From Nephrocerus scutellatus (taxonomy: Eukaryota > Arthropoda > Insecta > Diptera > Pipunculidae), in NCBI GenBank assembly GCA_947095585.1, contig OX352763.1, forward strand, positions 105,999,908 through 106,063,907: DNA of 64,000 nucleotides. The letters are read 5' to 3'. Of this stretch, positions 33,320 through 45,732 are shown in pieces (the first letter of the stretch is position 1; each line of letters opens with the position of its first letter). The notes beneath the pieces are model-generated. The model ran no database searches and was not told where the DNA came from. It saw nothing but the letters and a program-made list of their open reading frames with translations. Made by a program: the position numbers and the translations under genes.

Positions 33320-35260
33320 AGGTTCACTTTTCCATTCGGTTAGGTTAAAGTGGCTGTCACACTTAGACCAGTTATGGTCCATTGTGATACCACACGGATC
33401 GGATCAGGAAAAACTCCTTCCACCTACTCGATGAACCAATTAGAGCTTCGTATGAAGAGTAGGAGACTACCACAGCTAATGTTGATGAGATCATAAGTAT
33501 CGTTGTAGAAAAAAGCTCCCAAATGGAGAAGTCATTCGAGAAGACTCCAAGTCTTGCTGCATGTCTGCCTATGAGACAGTGTCCAGTGATGACACCTACA
33601 ATAGCACCGATGTGCGATCTTTTTTGAGAGATCAAACACCTGGAGCGTTTCGGATCCATCTTCGGCCATATCTGCTTTGTCGCTATGCAAGTTGTACCGT
33701 TTGACAGCCTATAGTTGTTTTTAAATTAGCATCCCGCTTTAACAAGAATTTGCCTGTAGCGATTGCAACATGCAACATGCAACTTTAACAAGAATTTGCA
33801 TGTAGCGATTGGTTGCCTATGAAACCATATTCCGGTAAGAAGGGTAGTGTAGTTCCTTGCTTGGCGAGTTCGTCAGCCATAAAGTTACCGGGAATGGGTC
33901 TGTGCCCCGGCACCCAACATATAGGTATTGAACTGCTCGGCCATCTCCACAAGAGGTGATCGGCAGTTAAGAGCTAGAATTGAATTTGTGGAGACTGTTT
34001 CCAAATACTTGGCTTTATCAGAGAATGTTAAGCTTATACCTTTTATTGAAGGAGGGTTCATAAGTGAACTTTATATATCCTGGTAAATAGGACTAGCGCA
34101 GTTTTGCGAGGATTCACACCTAAACCTCAGCGATGTGCCCAGAAAGTTAGCTTGTTGAGAGCATTTTGCAGGAGTTCCTTTAAGGTATTCGTCATCCGCA
34201 TAAGGGATTACTCTGCAGCCCCGCACCTTTTAAGCATAACAGCAAGTCATTCACCGCTAACTTCGTTAGAAGGGGGATAGGACTCCACCTTGTGTGCTTC
34301 CTCTGGAGACAGATCTTCTGGCAGACGACACGCCCAGTTTTGAATTAATAATCCGACTTGTAAGCAGAAGATTAATCAATTCGCCAAGGGGGTCGCCCAC
34401 CCCCAAAGTCGACAGTGCATCCGTAATCGCAGATGTATGTTGACGTTGTAAAAAGCGCCTTCAATGTCTAGAAATACCACCATTGTGTACTACTTGTGGT
34501 AAAGGGAATTTTCAATAGAACGTGCCAGTGTGTGCAGAGTTGAATCTACAGACTTGCCTTTAAAATACGCGTGCTGATCTGTAGACAGGAGTCTTCTGTC
34601 AATGCGTGTGCGTATGTAGATATCGATCATTACTTAAAACATGGGAACTTCCCGTGAAGTTGGCATCTAAAAGCAGATTAAGCGATTCTTCGCTTGAGGT
34701 AGTCCACGAGCCATCTGTTTTTTCAGGCAGCTTGGCATTATTGGATTGGTTACGAGTATTTTTCTTAGCCTAGACGCCTCAGAAGATTTTTCTATTTTAC
34801 CACAGAAGAGTCTCCAAAACGAGCGCTTGGCTGTTCATCATTCTTTTTTATAAAGTTTGACGTATGCTTTGTAAGCATACCAGTCAGTTTCTAATCTAGT
34901 AGCCTTGGCTACGTTGAATAGCCTCCTGCAGCTGTTTCTAAAATGCCCCAGTTCCGAGGTGTACCAATGTGGTCTCTTCTTGCCTCTTGGATAAATGAGA
35001 GGGCAGGAAGGAGAAAGCGCTTTATTAAAAGCACAGGTGAGTAACTTGACCTTGTTGTCAAGCTCATTAGTGCTAAGGGGGAATAGTAAGATCAGAGTGT
35101 ACGTTTAAACGTTTCTCTGTATTTAAGCCAGTCAGTCTTCCTATAGTTTCTATATGGAGATTGGCGAGGCAGTTTATCATCTAAACTGAATTGTATGTAC
35201 CGGTGATCGGAGAAAGAGTGTTCAGGTGATGCTTTCCAGTCTAGAATTATTGAATAAAAT
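33320..35260 (-). pseudogene. R1/LOA/I-like LINE, upstream RT to C-terminus
   Basis: From 35260 down, the reverse strand encodes FNKALSPSCPLIYPRGKKRP, SEASRLRKILVTNP, YTMVVFLDIEGAFYNV (catalytic Asp), GGVLSPFLTKLAVNDLL, NPYADDEYL (catalytic YADD), KAKYLEVV and, at the 3' end, SHIGAIVGVITGHCLIGRHA and a short tail. The frame changes repeatedly, so it is inactive. A stray CAACATGCAACATG at 33770 resembles the neighbouring array. The order of motifs and the TGH tail place it in the I superfamily. Confidence 0.83.
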
Positions 35261-35545
35261 CGGGATAATTTTTAATAAATTTACATGGGCAACCCTCGGG
35301 CCTCAGGGCCCGATCATCCAAAAAATTTAAAAAAAGTGTTTTACATTAGTGATACGCATGTATTTAACATTTTACTAAAATCGGACTAGTTTTTAAAAAA
35401 ATGGGCACCCTACCTCCTCCTCCCTACGTTCACTCCAAAAATTTTACAAAAACTTTTGTCCATCGGATATACACAAATGTATAAAATTTGAAGAAATTCG
35501 GGTCAGCCAGCCACAGGCACGCGAATTAAATAGAGAGAACGGCAC
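35260..35545 (+). repeat. dispersed repeat family D, copy at 35 kb
   Basis: Contains AAAATCGGGATAATTTTTAA, GGGCAACCCTCGGGCCTCAG, AAAAGTGTTTTACATTAG, then a second unit from 35370, ending CAGCCAGCCACAGGCACGCG and AATTAAATAGAGAGAA. Block order equals that of the other three sites. It begins where the LINE at 33.3-35.3 kb starts. Confidence 0.75.
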
Positions 35546-35549
35546 TAAC

Positions 35550-36800
35550 AAGAATTTCAAAAAACTGGAAACTTCGAAAATTTGTTTGATTTTTGAAATT
35601 TTTAACTGTCAAGTTTCTCGAAATTTTATTTATTTTTATGATTTGAAGAGTAGATAAAATCTTTGCAATTCTTTTCGTTTTGATTATTCGAAATCGGAAT
35701 AATGGGACACCAAAAAATTTATAAATTTATAATAGAATTGAAAAAAGACGATAAAAATAACTACAGACAGTTAAAAAAAGCAAAACACTTAAAAGTTTTG
35801 AAAAAATTTTAAGTCGGAAATTAGAAAATCAAATCTGCACTAAACTTTGAAAAAATTTCCAACTTATTTGATTTTCGAATTTGCTGTTGTCAACTTTATG
35901 GAAAAACCCATTTTTGATATTTCAAATCGACATTTTGTTTGACATTTTTCCTGTTGCTTATTTACCTTTTGGACTGGATGTTTTATTGAACTCTTTGGAG
36001 CTGTTTGGACTTTTTGAATTGTCTGAAACTGTCTGAAAATTTTATACTTTTTTTATAATGCACGAACGCTCAAAGGAGTTGAATCCTTATAATGCTTAGC
36101 ATAGCGTGTGCGTTTGGAATTTGGATTTTAATTTCTTAATCCGAAAATTTTATTATTTTATCCTTTCCGAGTTTCCATCAGTAAAGTTTGGAAAATTGTT
36201 TGCAGTTGATTTTTCGAATTTTCAATTGTTTTTGCAACATATTAGTGTTTTTCTGATTTTTCGAAAATTTTGACAGTTAAAAAATTTGCAAAAATCTCAA
36301 AATTTCCAAAGACATGACAGTTATTTAGAATTTAGAAAATTAATTAAAATTAACTAAAAAAATGTTTTAAAAAATGTCATTATTTAGTTAAAAAAGTTCA
36401 AAAAAAATTATAAAGTCAAATTTACTCTCTGATATTTGAATTAGAAACAATAAATTTTTGAAAATGTTTGACAGTAAAAATAAAAGCTTAAATTTGCTAA
36501 ATCTCAAATTATCCAAAGACATGACAGCTAGTTAGAAATTCGAATTACAAAACATAATCAAATTTTACAAAGGCTTGCCAGATGACATCGGGAAATTAAA
36601 AAATTAACTAAAACACTGTTCCAAAAAGTTTATTAGGAAGGTAAAAAAGTCAAAAAAAAAAACTTAAAATGTTTCAAAAATTTGCAGGCTGATATTCGAA
36701 AATAGGAACAATTAAAATTTTAAAATGGATTACAGTAAAAAAATGAAAAAAAAACTTTTAGAAACTGGAAAATCAAAAAAAAAATTCCTTGATAGTTGGA
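35550..36800. repeat. AT-rich repeat-like stretch with a family A 3' end at 36088-36120
   Basis: Very AT-rich, with recurring GAAATTTTTAA, TTGACAGT and GAAAATT words and no coding signal. AATGCTTAGCATAGCGTGTG near 36092-36111 followed by CGTTTGGAAT matches the reverse-strand 3' terminus of family A at 9058-9086. Confidence 0.55.
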
Positions 36801-36809
36801 ATTTCGAAA

Positions 36810-37600
36810 AATTAAAGTAGTAATAAATTTTTTAGAATAATGAATTTTCGAAATTCGAAAAGTAAAAAGAATAAAATTTTCAAAATGCTTGAAAATTTAA
36901 CAAATCAAAAGAAAAAGGGAAAATTTTCGAAACACATGACAGTTGGAAATTTGAAAAATTAAACCAAGAAAAATATTTTGGTAAATTTCTGATCAAAGAA
37001 CAATTATGGTGGAAAATGACAGTTGGAAAATTCAAAAAATTAAAGTAATAAAATTTTCGAATAAGAAAATTTGGAAATTCGAAAAGTAAAAAGAATAAAA
37101 TTTTCAAAATGCTTGAAAATTAAAAAAAGTCAAAAGAAATAGGGTAAATTTTCGAAAAACATGACAGTTCGAAATTTGAAAAATGACACCAATTAAAAAA
37201 TGTTGGTTAATTTCTACTCAAAGAACGATTATGAAGGCAGTTGGAAAATTCAAAAAATTAAAGTATTAAAATTTTCGAATAAGAAAATTTGGGTATTCGA
37301 AATAAAAATTTTAAAATGCTTGAAAATTGAAAAAATAAAAAGAAAAAGGGAACATTTTCGAAAAACATGACAGTTGGAAATTTGAAAAATGAAACCAATT
37401 AAAAAAATTTTGTAAATTTCTAATCAAAGAACGATTATGGAGGCAACTTACAGTTGGAAAGTTCCAAAAATTAAAGTAATAAAATTTTCGAATAAGAAAA
37501 TTTGGAAATTCGAAAAATAAAAAGAATAAAATTTCCAAAATGCTTGGCTGAAAAATGGAAACTTTTCGACAGTTGGAAAAAAAAAACAAAACAAATTTTT
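36810..37600. repeat. tandem repeat, about 224-bp unit, over three copies
   Basis: The landmark (C/T)AAAATGCTTGAAAATT recurs at 36881, 37105, 37312 and 37536 (steps 224, 207, 224). Each unit also has ACATGACAGTTGGAAATTTG and AATTTCTGATCAAAGAACAA. The copies are fairly similar, and open frames on the reverse strand are repeat artefacts. Confidence 0.85.
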
Positions 37601-37619
37601 GGTAAATTTCTGATCAAAG

Positions 37620-39900
37620 AAGAACTGCTACCGCCATATTGACATCACTGCAACAATGCAAACTCGCAGTGGTGTTGCTAGGAAAGTGGCACAACAGCGA
37701 GGTAGACTAATCTTAGAATACGCACTCAGAGTTTAGATTTTTCAAATTGGATGACCAAGGAGAGATTTTTTTTCTTCCAATGGACAGTATTGTAATCAGT
37801 CAGAAATGATGACGATGCATTTCATTTAATTTCGTTTTTCCACACTAAGCTTAAATTACCTGCGAACCCTTCTCGTACCAACAGCACACGCTGAAGCTTA
37901 CCATTGATGTAATCACAATAATTACACCACACCATTCCAAAGGTGATTTGTCCACCATTTGGTTGACTTTAGCAGAACGTAATGCTAACGTGAAATGCTT
38001 AGTGAAAGGGTAACCAAGCAATGAACACAAATTCGCTAAACAGGAGTTAAACAGCACTTGCTTTAGGTTGACATAACATGTAAGTCCAATTTAATTCGTG
38101 CAATTCCGGGTGTTTATGGGGCGGAGGGTGCTATTACGCCCTTCAAATGCAAATAACAAGAAAATAAAAAATACCCTCACTTTTCATCCGTTAATAGCAT
38201 TAAATACTCATCGTTGTTGTACCTTGAAACAAACGATAATTAAATGGAAGAAGCAAACTACCCCACCGCCACTCACCCAACTAACAACCTAATGTGACAA
38301 GTACGGTGACACGTCGTAAGCTAATAATAGGCAAGAAAGCAAAGACAAAACGAAGCGTTATAAGACTGGTGCGTGTTTTAAAAAAAGAATATCACCTCCT
38401 GATGCGCCCGCTGTGGCGTTAAAAAGACCCCACATCAACACATCCCAACATTGGATTTACATTCGCTCATCATTGCCGCACGACTGTATAAAAACACCGG
38501 AAACGGATTTCCCAACTTGATTGATTGATGATTTCAATTTCCTGCATTATCATGGATTTGGTGGATTTGTTGATTGTCTTGATAGGATGGTGGGGGTGGA
38601 GAGCGATTTTTCACTTTTGATTCAGTCAATTCATCGGCAATGGCAGAGAGTGCATCATCATGATGCTGTGCTATGGTGGATGATGCCATCTGAAAGAATC
38701 ATGTCAAACCACCAGAGGACAACACCTCATCATCCTGCAGCAACGTATAGAATTTTCTCCCTCAAGTCCTCGAGGATTATTTTACGCACACAAAACACAC
38801 AGAGCAGTGCAAATATAAAACAATTTACGCAAAGAGCGATTACCGGAAATCCGATACGACCGCCAATATGTCTACGATGACGATTCAATACTGTCGCCTC
38901 TGATGCCTGACCGCATGCGACCGGACGCGTCCAACGGAATCTCCGAATCATTGTCATCATCACAGATTTGACTTTCCGCACACAAACGACTCGTGACCTA
39001 AACACAATCAGTTGGAGGGTGACTTATGGATTTTTCAAAATGTTCCCCCGCACTATCCCTCACACGACCCATCATCCGAGACCAGGGATCATGTTCCAAA
39101 ATTTACATTTTAATTCTCAATCACAACATCTCCATTCGACCGTCTGTCTTTGCCATTAAAAATCAATTTCTCGACAAAGAGACAAAGTAATCAAACGCCT
39201 TCCGCACCCACCCTGTGCGATGGTGTTGTCTTGTTTAATACTAACTGCTGAAGTTGACGCTGACGTAGACATTTCACTTAAACGTCACTCAGTGCTCAGG
39301 GTGGTTATGTTTGGGGTTTCTTTACTTAGCTGAAGGCTTTAGTGAGAGTGAGAGGGGCAAAGATAGAGCCAACGCAATGACGATGACGAAGTAGAACAAG
39401 GGATGAGCACGGTAAGGCAATCACTTAACGGTTAACTAACTGACAAACTGACTAAATAACTGTTTGTGATAGTTGGCAAATTGCGAAGCGCAGACAAGCG
39501 GAAGCCTTATCTGCAATGGATTGGTCTTATTCTTGTTCGTGGTCTTAATCGCGAAGCGCACACGATTACAACTGTCACTGATGCGTCACACGCGCTTTAA
39601 TGTTGTATGTCAGGGAACGGAGAGAGAGAGAGTGTGTTGACACTTGCAAGAAAAGACGCCTACAAGAACTGACTTCTGTCGTAGACAAGGCTGGTGGAGG
39701 TGGTGCTACTGCTATCAGGATGATAACACTCTCACTCACACAAAAACACACATGTTGTCAGCAAAGACTAGCTGATGACGGTGAATTAATTTACAAGAAT
39801 AACAACTAATTGCGGTGTCATGGCAAGCTTGTAGTATACACGCATATAACACGCATTAAATGGATTCGCGTTATTTCAAAGTGGAGCGAGCACCAGCACA
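37620..39900. promoter_or_regulatory. unique island in the large intron, candidate cis-regulatory DNA
   Basis: About 2.3 kb of mixed-composition DNA with no repeat matches, between an AT-rich array and a SINE/LINE block. Frames at 38521-38880 and 38730-39005 overlap on opposite strands and show no domain. Regulatory role inferred. The stretch 39900-40250 has short GGATGATTTA-like repeats only. Confidence 0.38.
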
Positions 39901-40250
39901 GTTTTGGAAAAGTTGTGATTTTAATTTTAAAAAAAAAAGTCTTTAACCTCATCAGCTGAGGCAAATGCACTGAGAAAAGTTAAAGCAAGTGAACCTTTCA
40001 GAGAAATCTATCTGGCCTTCGTTTATTAGTTTTGAGTCATGCTTTATAAGCATTTCTCAAACAGCTTCTATATTGAGCGTATGTTGCACTATAAGACATT
40101 CACGTTCTTGTTCATAACTTGGGATCCAATTTTTAATCGACACCTTTAGATCTTAGGATTATAAAATTAATTTAAGACGATTTTAGGATTTAGAGGATGA
40201 TAAATTATTTATAGTATACTTATAGGACGATTTAGGGATGATTATTCGAC

Positions 40251-40550
40251 TGGGCGCCGTGGCTCAGTGGTAATGCACATGGCTGCTGCGCAGGAGGTTC
40301 AGGTTCGAATCCCAGCAACACCAAAAGTATTTTTCACGGTGTCCCACCTCTCGCGATGGGTGACAAACGTTCCGAGAGTAATTAATACCTTGTCACGGAA
40401 AGCTTCTCAATTCGCCGTTCGGATCCGGCCTTAAGTTGTAGGTCCCCCTTCCATTTGTGTCCAAAAATTAACATGTGCAGCACAAATGGTCGCGAGAAGT
40501 TAGGCCTGGACCGCAATGGTTTGTCGCGCCAAATATTATTATTATTATTG
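40251..40550 (+). mobile_element. tRNA-derived SINE, full-length copy
   Basis: The head TGGGCGCCGTGGCTCAGTGG holds the A box, GGTTCGAATCC (near 40312) is the B box, and CAACACCA ends the tRNA-like part. A unique middle follows, then a tail TGGACCGCAATGG, GCGCCAAAT and an ATT repeat. The tail resembles the 3' end of family B LINEs. A similar 26-bp sequence TTATAGGACGA... lies on both sides (40220 and 40556) but does not abut the ends, so it may be older local repetition. Confidence 0.9.
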
Positions 40551-40649
40551 GATTTTTATAGGACGAGTTAAGGATGATTATGGTATGAAGACGCACTTAT
40601 AGCGAACCTTTCGACTACGGTTTCTATTGAATGAATTAAGGATGATTTA

Positions 40650-42945
40650 TAGAATTGTTGATAGACCGCCGCCACAAGCCGAACCAGATGACGGTACGAA
40701 CTTACCGAGGTGCCAAGTTCTACCAAAGGGTCCGCGGTATGACGCAATATTCACCGCGTTGCACATACTGCAAGGACAAAGATGGTAATCTGATCGCCGA
40801 TCTCAAAGGCATCTTAGAGCGATGGGAAAAGCACTTTCATGAGTTGCTAAATGGCCAGCTAACTGAGGAATTGGATGCTCCACCAATGACCGAAGATCAT
40901 ACTATGCTGCCGCCACCAGGCATAGGCGAAGTTAGTAGAGCGGTAAATCGGCTCAAAAATAATAAGGCCCCGAGGTCTGATGGGATCCCAATGGAACTGA
41001 TAAAAATAGGAGGCCTCACATTTCATTCACCAAGCAATTCATGAAATAATAGTGCAAGTATGGGAAGACTGGCGAAGAGGCATCCTGTGTTCCATACCTA
41101 AGAAGGGATATATCACAAAATGCTGCAATTATCGTGGTATACGTACTGAGTATAAGATTTTCTCCTCTATCATTCAAGACAGGATGGCCCCATACGCTAA
41201 AGTCATCATTGGTCCGTGCCAATGTGGTTTCATCCCAGGCCAATCAACAACTGATCAGATTTACACCCTTAGGCAGGTGATGGAAAAATGACAAGAGTTT
41301 CAAAACTCACTACACCATCTTTTTATAGACTTTTAAGCCGCCTATGATAGCATAGCCAGAGTAGAATTTTAAAAAGGCATGAGAGAATTCGGCATCCCAA
41401 ATAAATTGACACGATTATGTAGGTTGACCATGACCAATGTTATAAGCCAAGTAAAAATATCCGGATTACTATCAAGCCCATTCAACATCAATACGGGCTC
41501 CGACAAGGGGATGGACTGGCCTACGTCCTCTTCAACCTGGTGTTGGAGAAAGTAATCCGAGACTCTGACGTAACGGCGAGAGGAACAATCCTCTATAAGT
41601 CCATTCATATACTGGCTTACGCAGACGATATTGACATCGTTGGTAGAAACCGGAGAGCTGTACAGGAAGCTTTCATCCAGATAGAGTAGGCGGCATGAAA
41701 TCTGGGGCTGCACATAAATGAGAGCAAAACAAAGTACTGTTGGCCACGTCTGCGAGTAGAAGATCCAACATCCCTCCCTCAATTCAAATAGTTGAGCGCT
41801 AATTTGAAGTAGTGCAATCCTTTAACTATCTCGGGTCAACTATAGCAGCCGATAACAGCATAGAACCAGACATACGCGCACGGTTGCTTAATTCCAACAA
41901 AGCCTACTATAGTCTGTCAAGACTGTTCAAATCCAGGAACTTAACCATAACATCCAAGCTGCTGATATATAAGACAATTGTCATAACAGTACTTACATAT
42001 GGATTCGAGACTTGGGTGCTTAGCAAAAAGCATTCTGACCTCTTAGCCGCGTTCGAGAGAAAAGTGTTACGGAGAATTGTTGGCCCCGTATGTGAGGAAG
42101 GACGATTCCGGAGACTCTATAATGATGATATCTACGAGCGTCACCGCGATGTCGACATCGTGAAGAAAATTAAGCTCGGTAGGCTCCGGTGGGCAGGACA
42201 CCTAGCTCGCATGAGCGAAGAGGATCCTGCTCGGAAAGAGGAGAATTGTGAGGCCCGTATGTGAGGAAGGACGATTCCGGAGACTCTATAATGATGATAT
42301 CTACGAGCGTTACCGCGATGTCGACATCGTGAAGAAAATTAAGCTCGGTAGGATCCGGTGGGCAGGACACCTAGCTCGCATGAGCGAAGAGGATCCTGCT
42401 CGGAAAGAGGAGAATTGTGAGGCCCGTATGTGAGGAAGGACGATTCCGGAGACTCTATAATGATGATATCTACGAGCGTTACCGCGATGTCGACATCGTG
42501 AAGAAAATTAAGCTCGGTAGGCTCCGGTGGGCAGGACACCTAGCTCGCATGAGCGAAGAGGATCCTGCTCGGAAAGAGGAGAATTGTGAGGCCCGTATGT
42601 GAGGAAGGACGATTGCGGAGACTCTATAATGATGATATCTACGAGCGTTACCGCGATGTCGACATCGTGAAGAAAATTAAGCTCGGTAGGCTCCGGTGGG
42701 CAGGACACCTAGCTCGCATGAGCGAAGAGGATCCTGCTCGGAAAGTCCTTTACGGTAGTATTTATGGAACACGACAGCGACAGCCGGCCAAGCCTACGCT
42801 GGAAGGATGGCGTAGACCAGGACGCCCAGAGTTTAGGGATGCCAAACTGGATGACATCGGCTCGAAATCGGGACCGGTCGAGAGACTTTTTGCGGGAGGC
42901 CAGGACCGGACCCCGGTTGTAGAGCCAAATATGATAATGATGATC
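40650..42945 (+). pseudogene. RTE-like LINE (family B), nearly whole RT region to 3' end
   Basis: The + strand encodes DKDGNLIADLKGILERWEKH, NRLKNNKAPRSDGIPMELIK, WRRGILCSIPKKG, CGFIPGQSTTDQIYTLRQVM, HILAYADDIDIVGRNRRAVQ (catalytic YADD at about 41618), SFNYLGSTIAADNS, LTYGFETWVLSKKH, AFERKVLRRIVGPVCEEGRF and GRLRWAGHLARMSEEDPARK. The last part is repeated four times (listed separately). The 3' end is GAGCCAAATATGATAATGAT. The endonuclease and 5' end are missing, and at least three frameshifts or stops break the RT. It follows a SINE with a related tail within 100 bases. Confidence 0.88.
42075..42752 (+). repeat. 169-bp tandem duplication, four copies inside the LINE
   Basis: Units start near 42079, 42248, 42417 and 42586 and differ at only a handful of positions (for example CGTCACC/CGTTACC, GGCTCCGG/GGATCCGG, GATTCCGG/GATTGCGG). 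Because 169 is not divisible by three, each added copy shifts the frame and reaches a TGA in CGTATGTGAGG. Junctions show GGAGAATTGT as shared sequence. Confidence 0.96.
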
Positions 42946-42999
42946 AGGACTCGTTCGTTTATTCAAGTTCAAAGAGCATACCGCTGACTTACCGCTGAC

Positions 43000-43140
43000 A
43001 TTTCAACGTGATTTGTCAATATCGTCTGCGTATGTCAGTCTTTGGACGAACTTATAGACAGAGGATTGTTCTTGTCTCGATAACTCGGACAATTTTCTCC
43101 AACGACAGGTTGAAGGGATTAGACCAATGAAAACCTATAG
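43000..43140 (-). pseudogene. small family B reverse-transcriptase fragment
   Basis: The reverse strand encodes NPFNLSLEKIVRVIETRTIL and, in the next frame, LTYADDID, the same pair of motifs as at 41535-41640 in the + strand copy. Confidence 0.7.
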
Positions 43141-43149
43141 CGCACCACG

Positions 43150-45360
43150 AGAGGACAACCGCACTGACAAAAGTTCCACACTAAACTAAATTAGAGCTTC
43201 ATTGTCATCCGAATATCTTTACTTCGCTTACTCTTATTTAACCCTACATAAGTACAACACATTTTTTAGAGTAGTGTCAGCCTCACATTTTTTTTATTGT
43301 CTTTAATATTCTTAGAAATAAGTAACAATTTCTGAGTGAATGAATAAATTATATGCCATTATGTATACGACACATTTTACGTCCAATGAACAATAAAGGC
43401 TCAATATGACTGCCTTGCGGTACACAACTTTCCCCAGTGCACCACTACACACAAAGAACACATCAACATAAAATCACAAGTAACCGGGAAGCAGCAAAGT
43501 TGTGCACAAAGTTGTTTGCGATTTCTTTGATGTGCCGTAACCTCAGGTCTTACCTGGTTGGGTTTTGTATAAATATTTTTTTAACGAATTTTCAGCCAAC
43601 TTTGTTAATTGGCTTGCTAAGACTTACAAGATTGTATGGATTTTGATTTTGATTTGACAAAAAAAAATGTTTGTTCGTTATGTTGGAATTCCATACAATA
43701 TTTTAAGTTTTAAGTATTAAGTTTTTGAATTGTGGTTGCGCCCTAAGCTGATAACGCGTCTGACATTCAATACTCATGTGTTACTAAAATTATTTTGTTT
43801 ATCTACTTGTAGTGAATTACTACAATTAAAGGGATTTTTCCGAAAGTATTGAGAGATCATAAGTGACGTTTTTTTGCATACGTAATTTCAACGTAATACG
43901 TCATAATTAGCACATTAGTCTGCATTCTAAGCTGATTAACCGCATCATTTTGTTACCAAACTTTAAAAGTCTGACAATTCTCTGTCATCTTTGTATCCGC
44001 AAAAGAATCTTCTAACAACCGAGATTATAATCGTAACCAATTAGACTTTAAGCTCTTTTGCCACGCCACTTTACCCCAATAAAACTCAAATAACAAAAAT
44101 GATTCTCTTACCATTATGCGATTAATAGGAAGAACGATTGTAAATCCCTCTCAAGTCGCATTCAAATGAAATACTTTATGACTTCAGCTTTCAAGTGGAG
44201 TAGAGCTGTTTATGTCCTGAGTTACTGTTGTCTACCGACTACTTAGCCGGCTAAATAACCCCACTATACTTGTCCCATTATATCAATAATTCGTCCTCAA
44301 AATCGTCTCATCAAAACAAATTCCTTTCTCTAATTTATTAGCACCGCCACCAACAATGTACCACTCGTTGGCATACACAGAGGGGAGCCCAAGCAGCCAG
44401 AGGACGATTGAGTTGAACGGTCAAACAACCCTTTCTTTTTTGTGAATATGGCAACATCACAACAAATGACAATAATGATAGAAATAATAATCACAACTCG
44501 TACATAATTCTGCGGTTTTGCACCCCTTGCACCCATAGCGATTGTTGTGTTTTGTCGTCAAGGAAACTCAAGTGCTGCTCTCACACCGTCAGCGCACGGC
44601 GTAAAACCGCAGAATCTCATGCGGGCACAAATGCTAGACGATGACATCACCGCGTGTTATGATTGCAATGATGATGACGAAGGGTTGATAAAGGGGTTTC
44701 TGCGACAGTACCGCTTATAATAGTGTAATTATCACCACGGCAGATATTCCAAATCTGTGCGAAGCGGGACAACTTTGAATGTCAGCGTCGATAACGCTAA
44801 TTGGGGATGGAAATTATTGGTATAACTCTGACAAACTGACTGTTGCGTCGTTTGTGTGTGAAAAGAAATTTCGTTTCCCTTCTGCTGAACGGTGGTCCGT
44901 TCACCCTTTACGGGACAATGCATTCCACTTTTAACGTTTAAAGTTAAGTGATTCCCGGACATAAAAGGTCTGTCGGTCGGTCCATCATCACTGAGAATAG
45001 CAATTTCCTTCTGTGTGTATAATGCCAGCCAAAGTTATTTGTTCCTCTCCAAGGGGATCAACGATTGTGAATGCTGGGCGATTGGATTGCACCATCAGGA
45101 AACCATCAAATGCCCCAAGGTGATAAATATGGAAAGAATATGGGAAAAGAAAGGTACGAGTACTATTATTCCTGGTATGCAAAGGCGTTATTATTGTGAT
45201 CGCTTTTCAATTGCTTGTTGCCAAGGGGCTGGCTGGGCATTATTGCTTTTAAAGAACATACTGTGTTTTGTCAAAAGGTTTTGTTATTCTGTGGAACACA
45301 AAGCGTACGAATATTGTGGAATAAATCCATGCTTTCTTTTTTTATTTAAATTTAGAAAAT
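43150..45360. other. low-repeat stretch without recognised genes
   Basis: AT-rich until about 44100, then more mixed in composition to about 45200 (possibly a further regulatory island at 44320-45200). Frames such as 45015-45362 show no domain and no plausible splice partners. I see no transposon motif. Confidence 0.35.
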
Positions 45361-45732
45361 AGGAATTTCTGTTCTCATTCTATTTATGTATCAAATGAGA
45401 AAAGTGCTGCTTAAAGTTTCTACCACTTCAAAAAAAATGCAAAAAAATAGTTAAAATATCTTTAGTAGTTGGAAAATCTATTATTTTAGATTAACTTAGG
45501 CTTTTTCTAAACAGAAAGTTCAATGCAATGACAGATGTCAAAAAAGTACTTAAAGTTTCGCCAATCTTAAATTAAAAATACAGAATAAATTGTCATTTAA
45601 GTTTTTGTCAGGTTGCATTTGTAACCTTTTTGACTAGAATTTCAAAACTACTGACATAGTACGTCAAAAGTGTACTAAAAAATTAATAAACTTTACTTAC
45701 AACTAAGGTCCTTTAAGTTGCAATTAATAGTG

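Noticed and set aside
40251..40325. Functional tRNA gene
   Set aside because: A and B boxes are present, but the acceptor and anticodon arms do not fold convincingly, a non-tRNA body and ATT tail follow, and a second copy exists at 25.04 kb.
40220..40581. 26-bp target-site duplication for the full-length SINE
   Set aside because: The two similar sequences do not touch the SINE ends and related words occur nearby, so older local repetition is as likely.
40650..42945. Active reverse transcriptase
   Set aside because: YADD is present, but frameshifts, stops, a missing 5' part and the 169-bp expansion make it non-functional.
45015..45362. 115-codon frame in a low-repeat stretch
   Set aside because: No homology recognised, overlapping reverse frame, no splice or promoter evidence; not strong enough to call.
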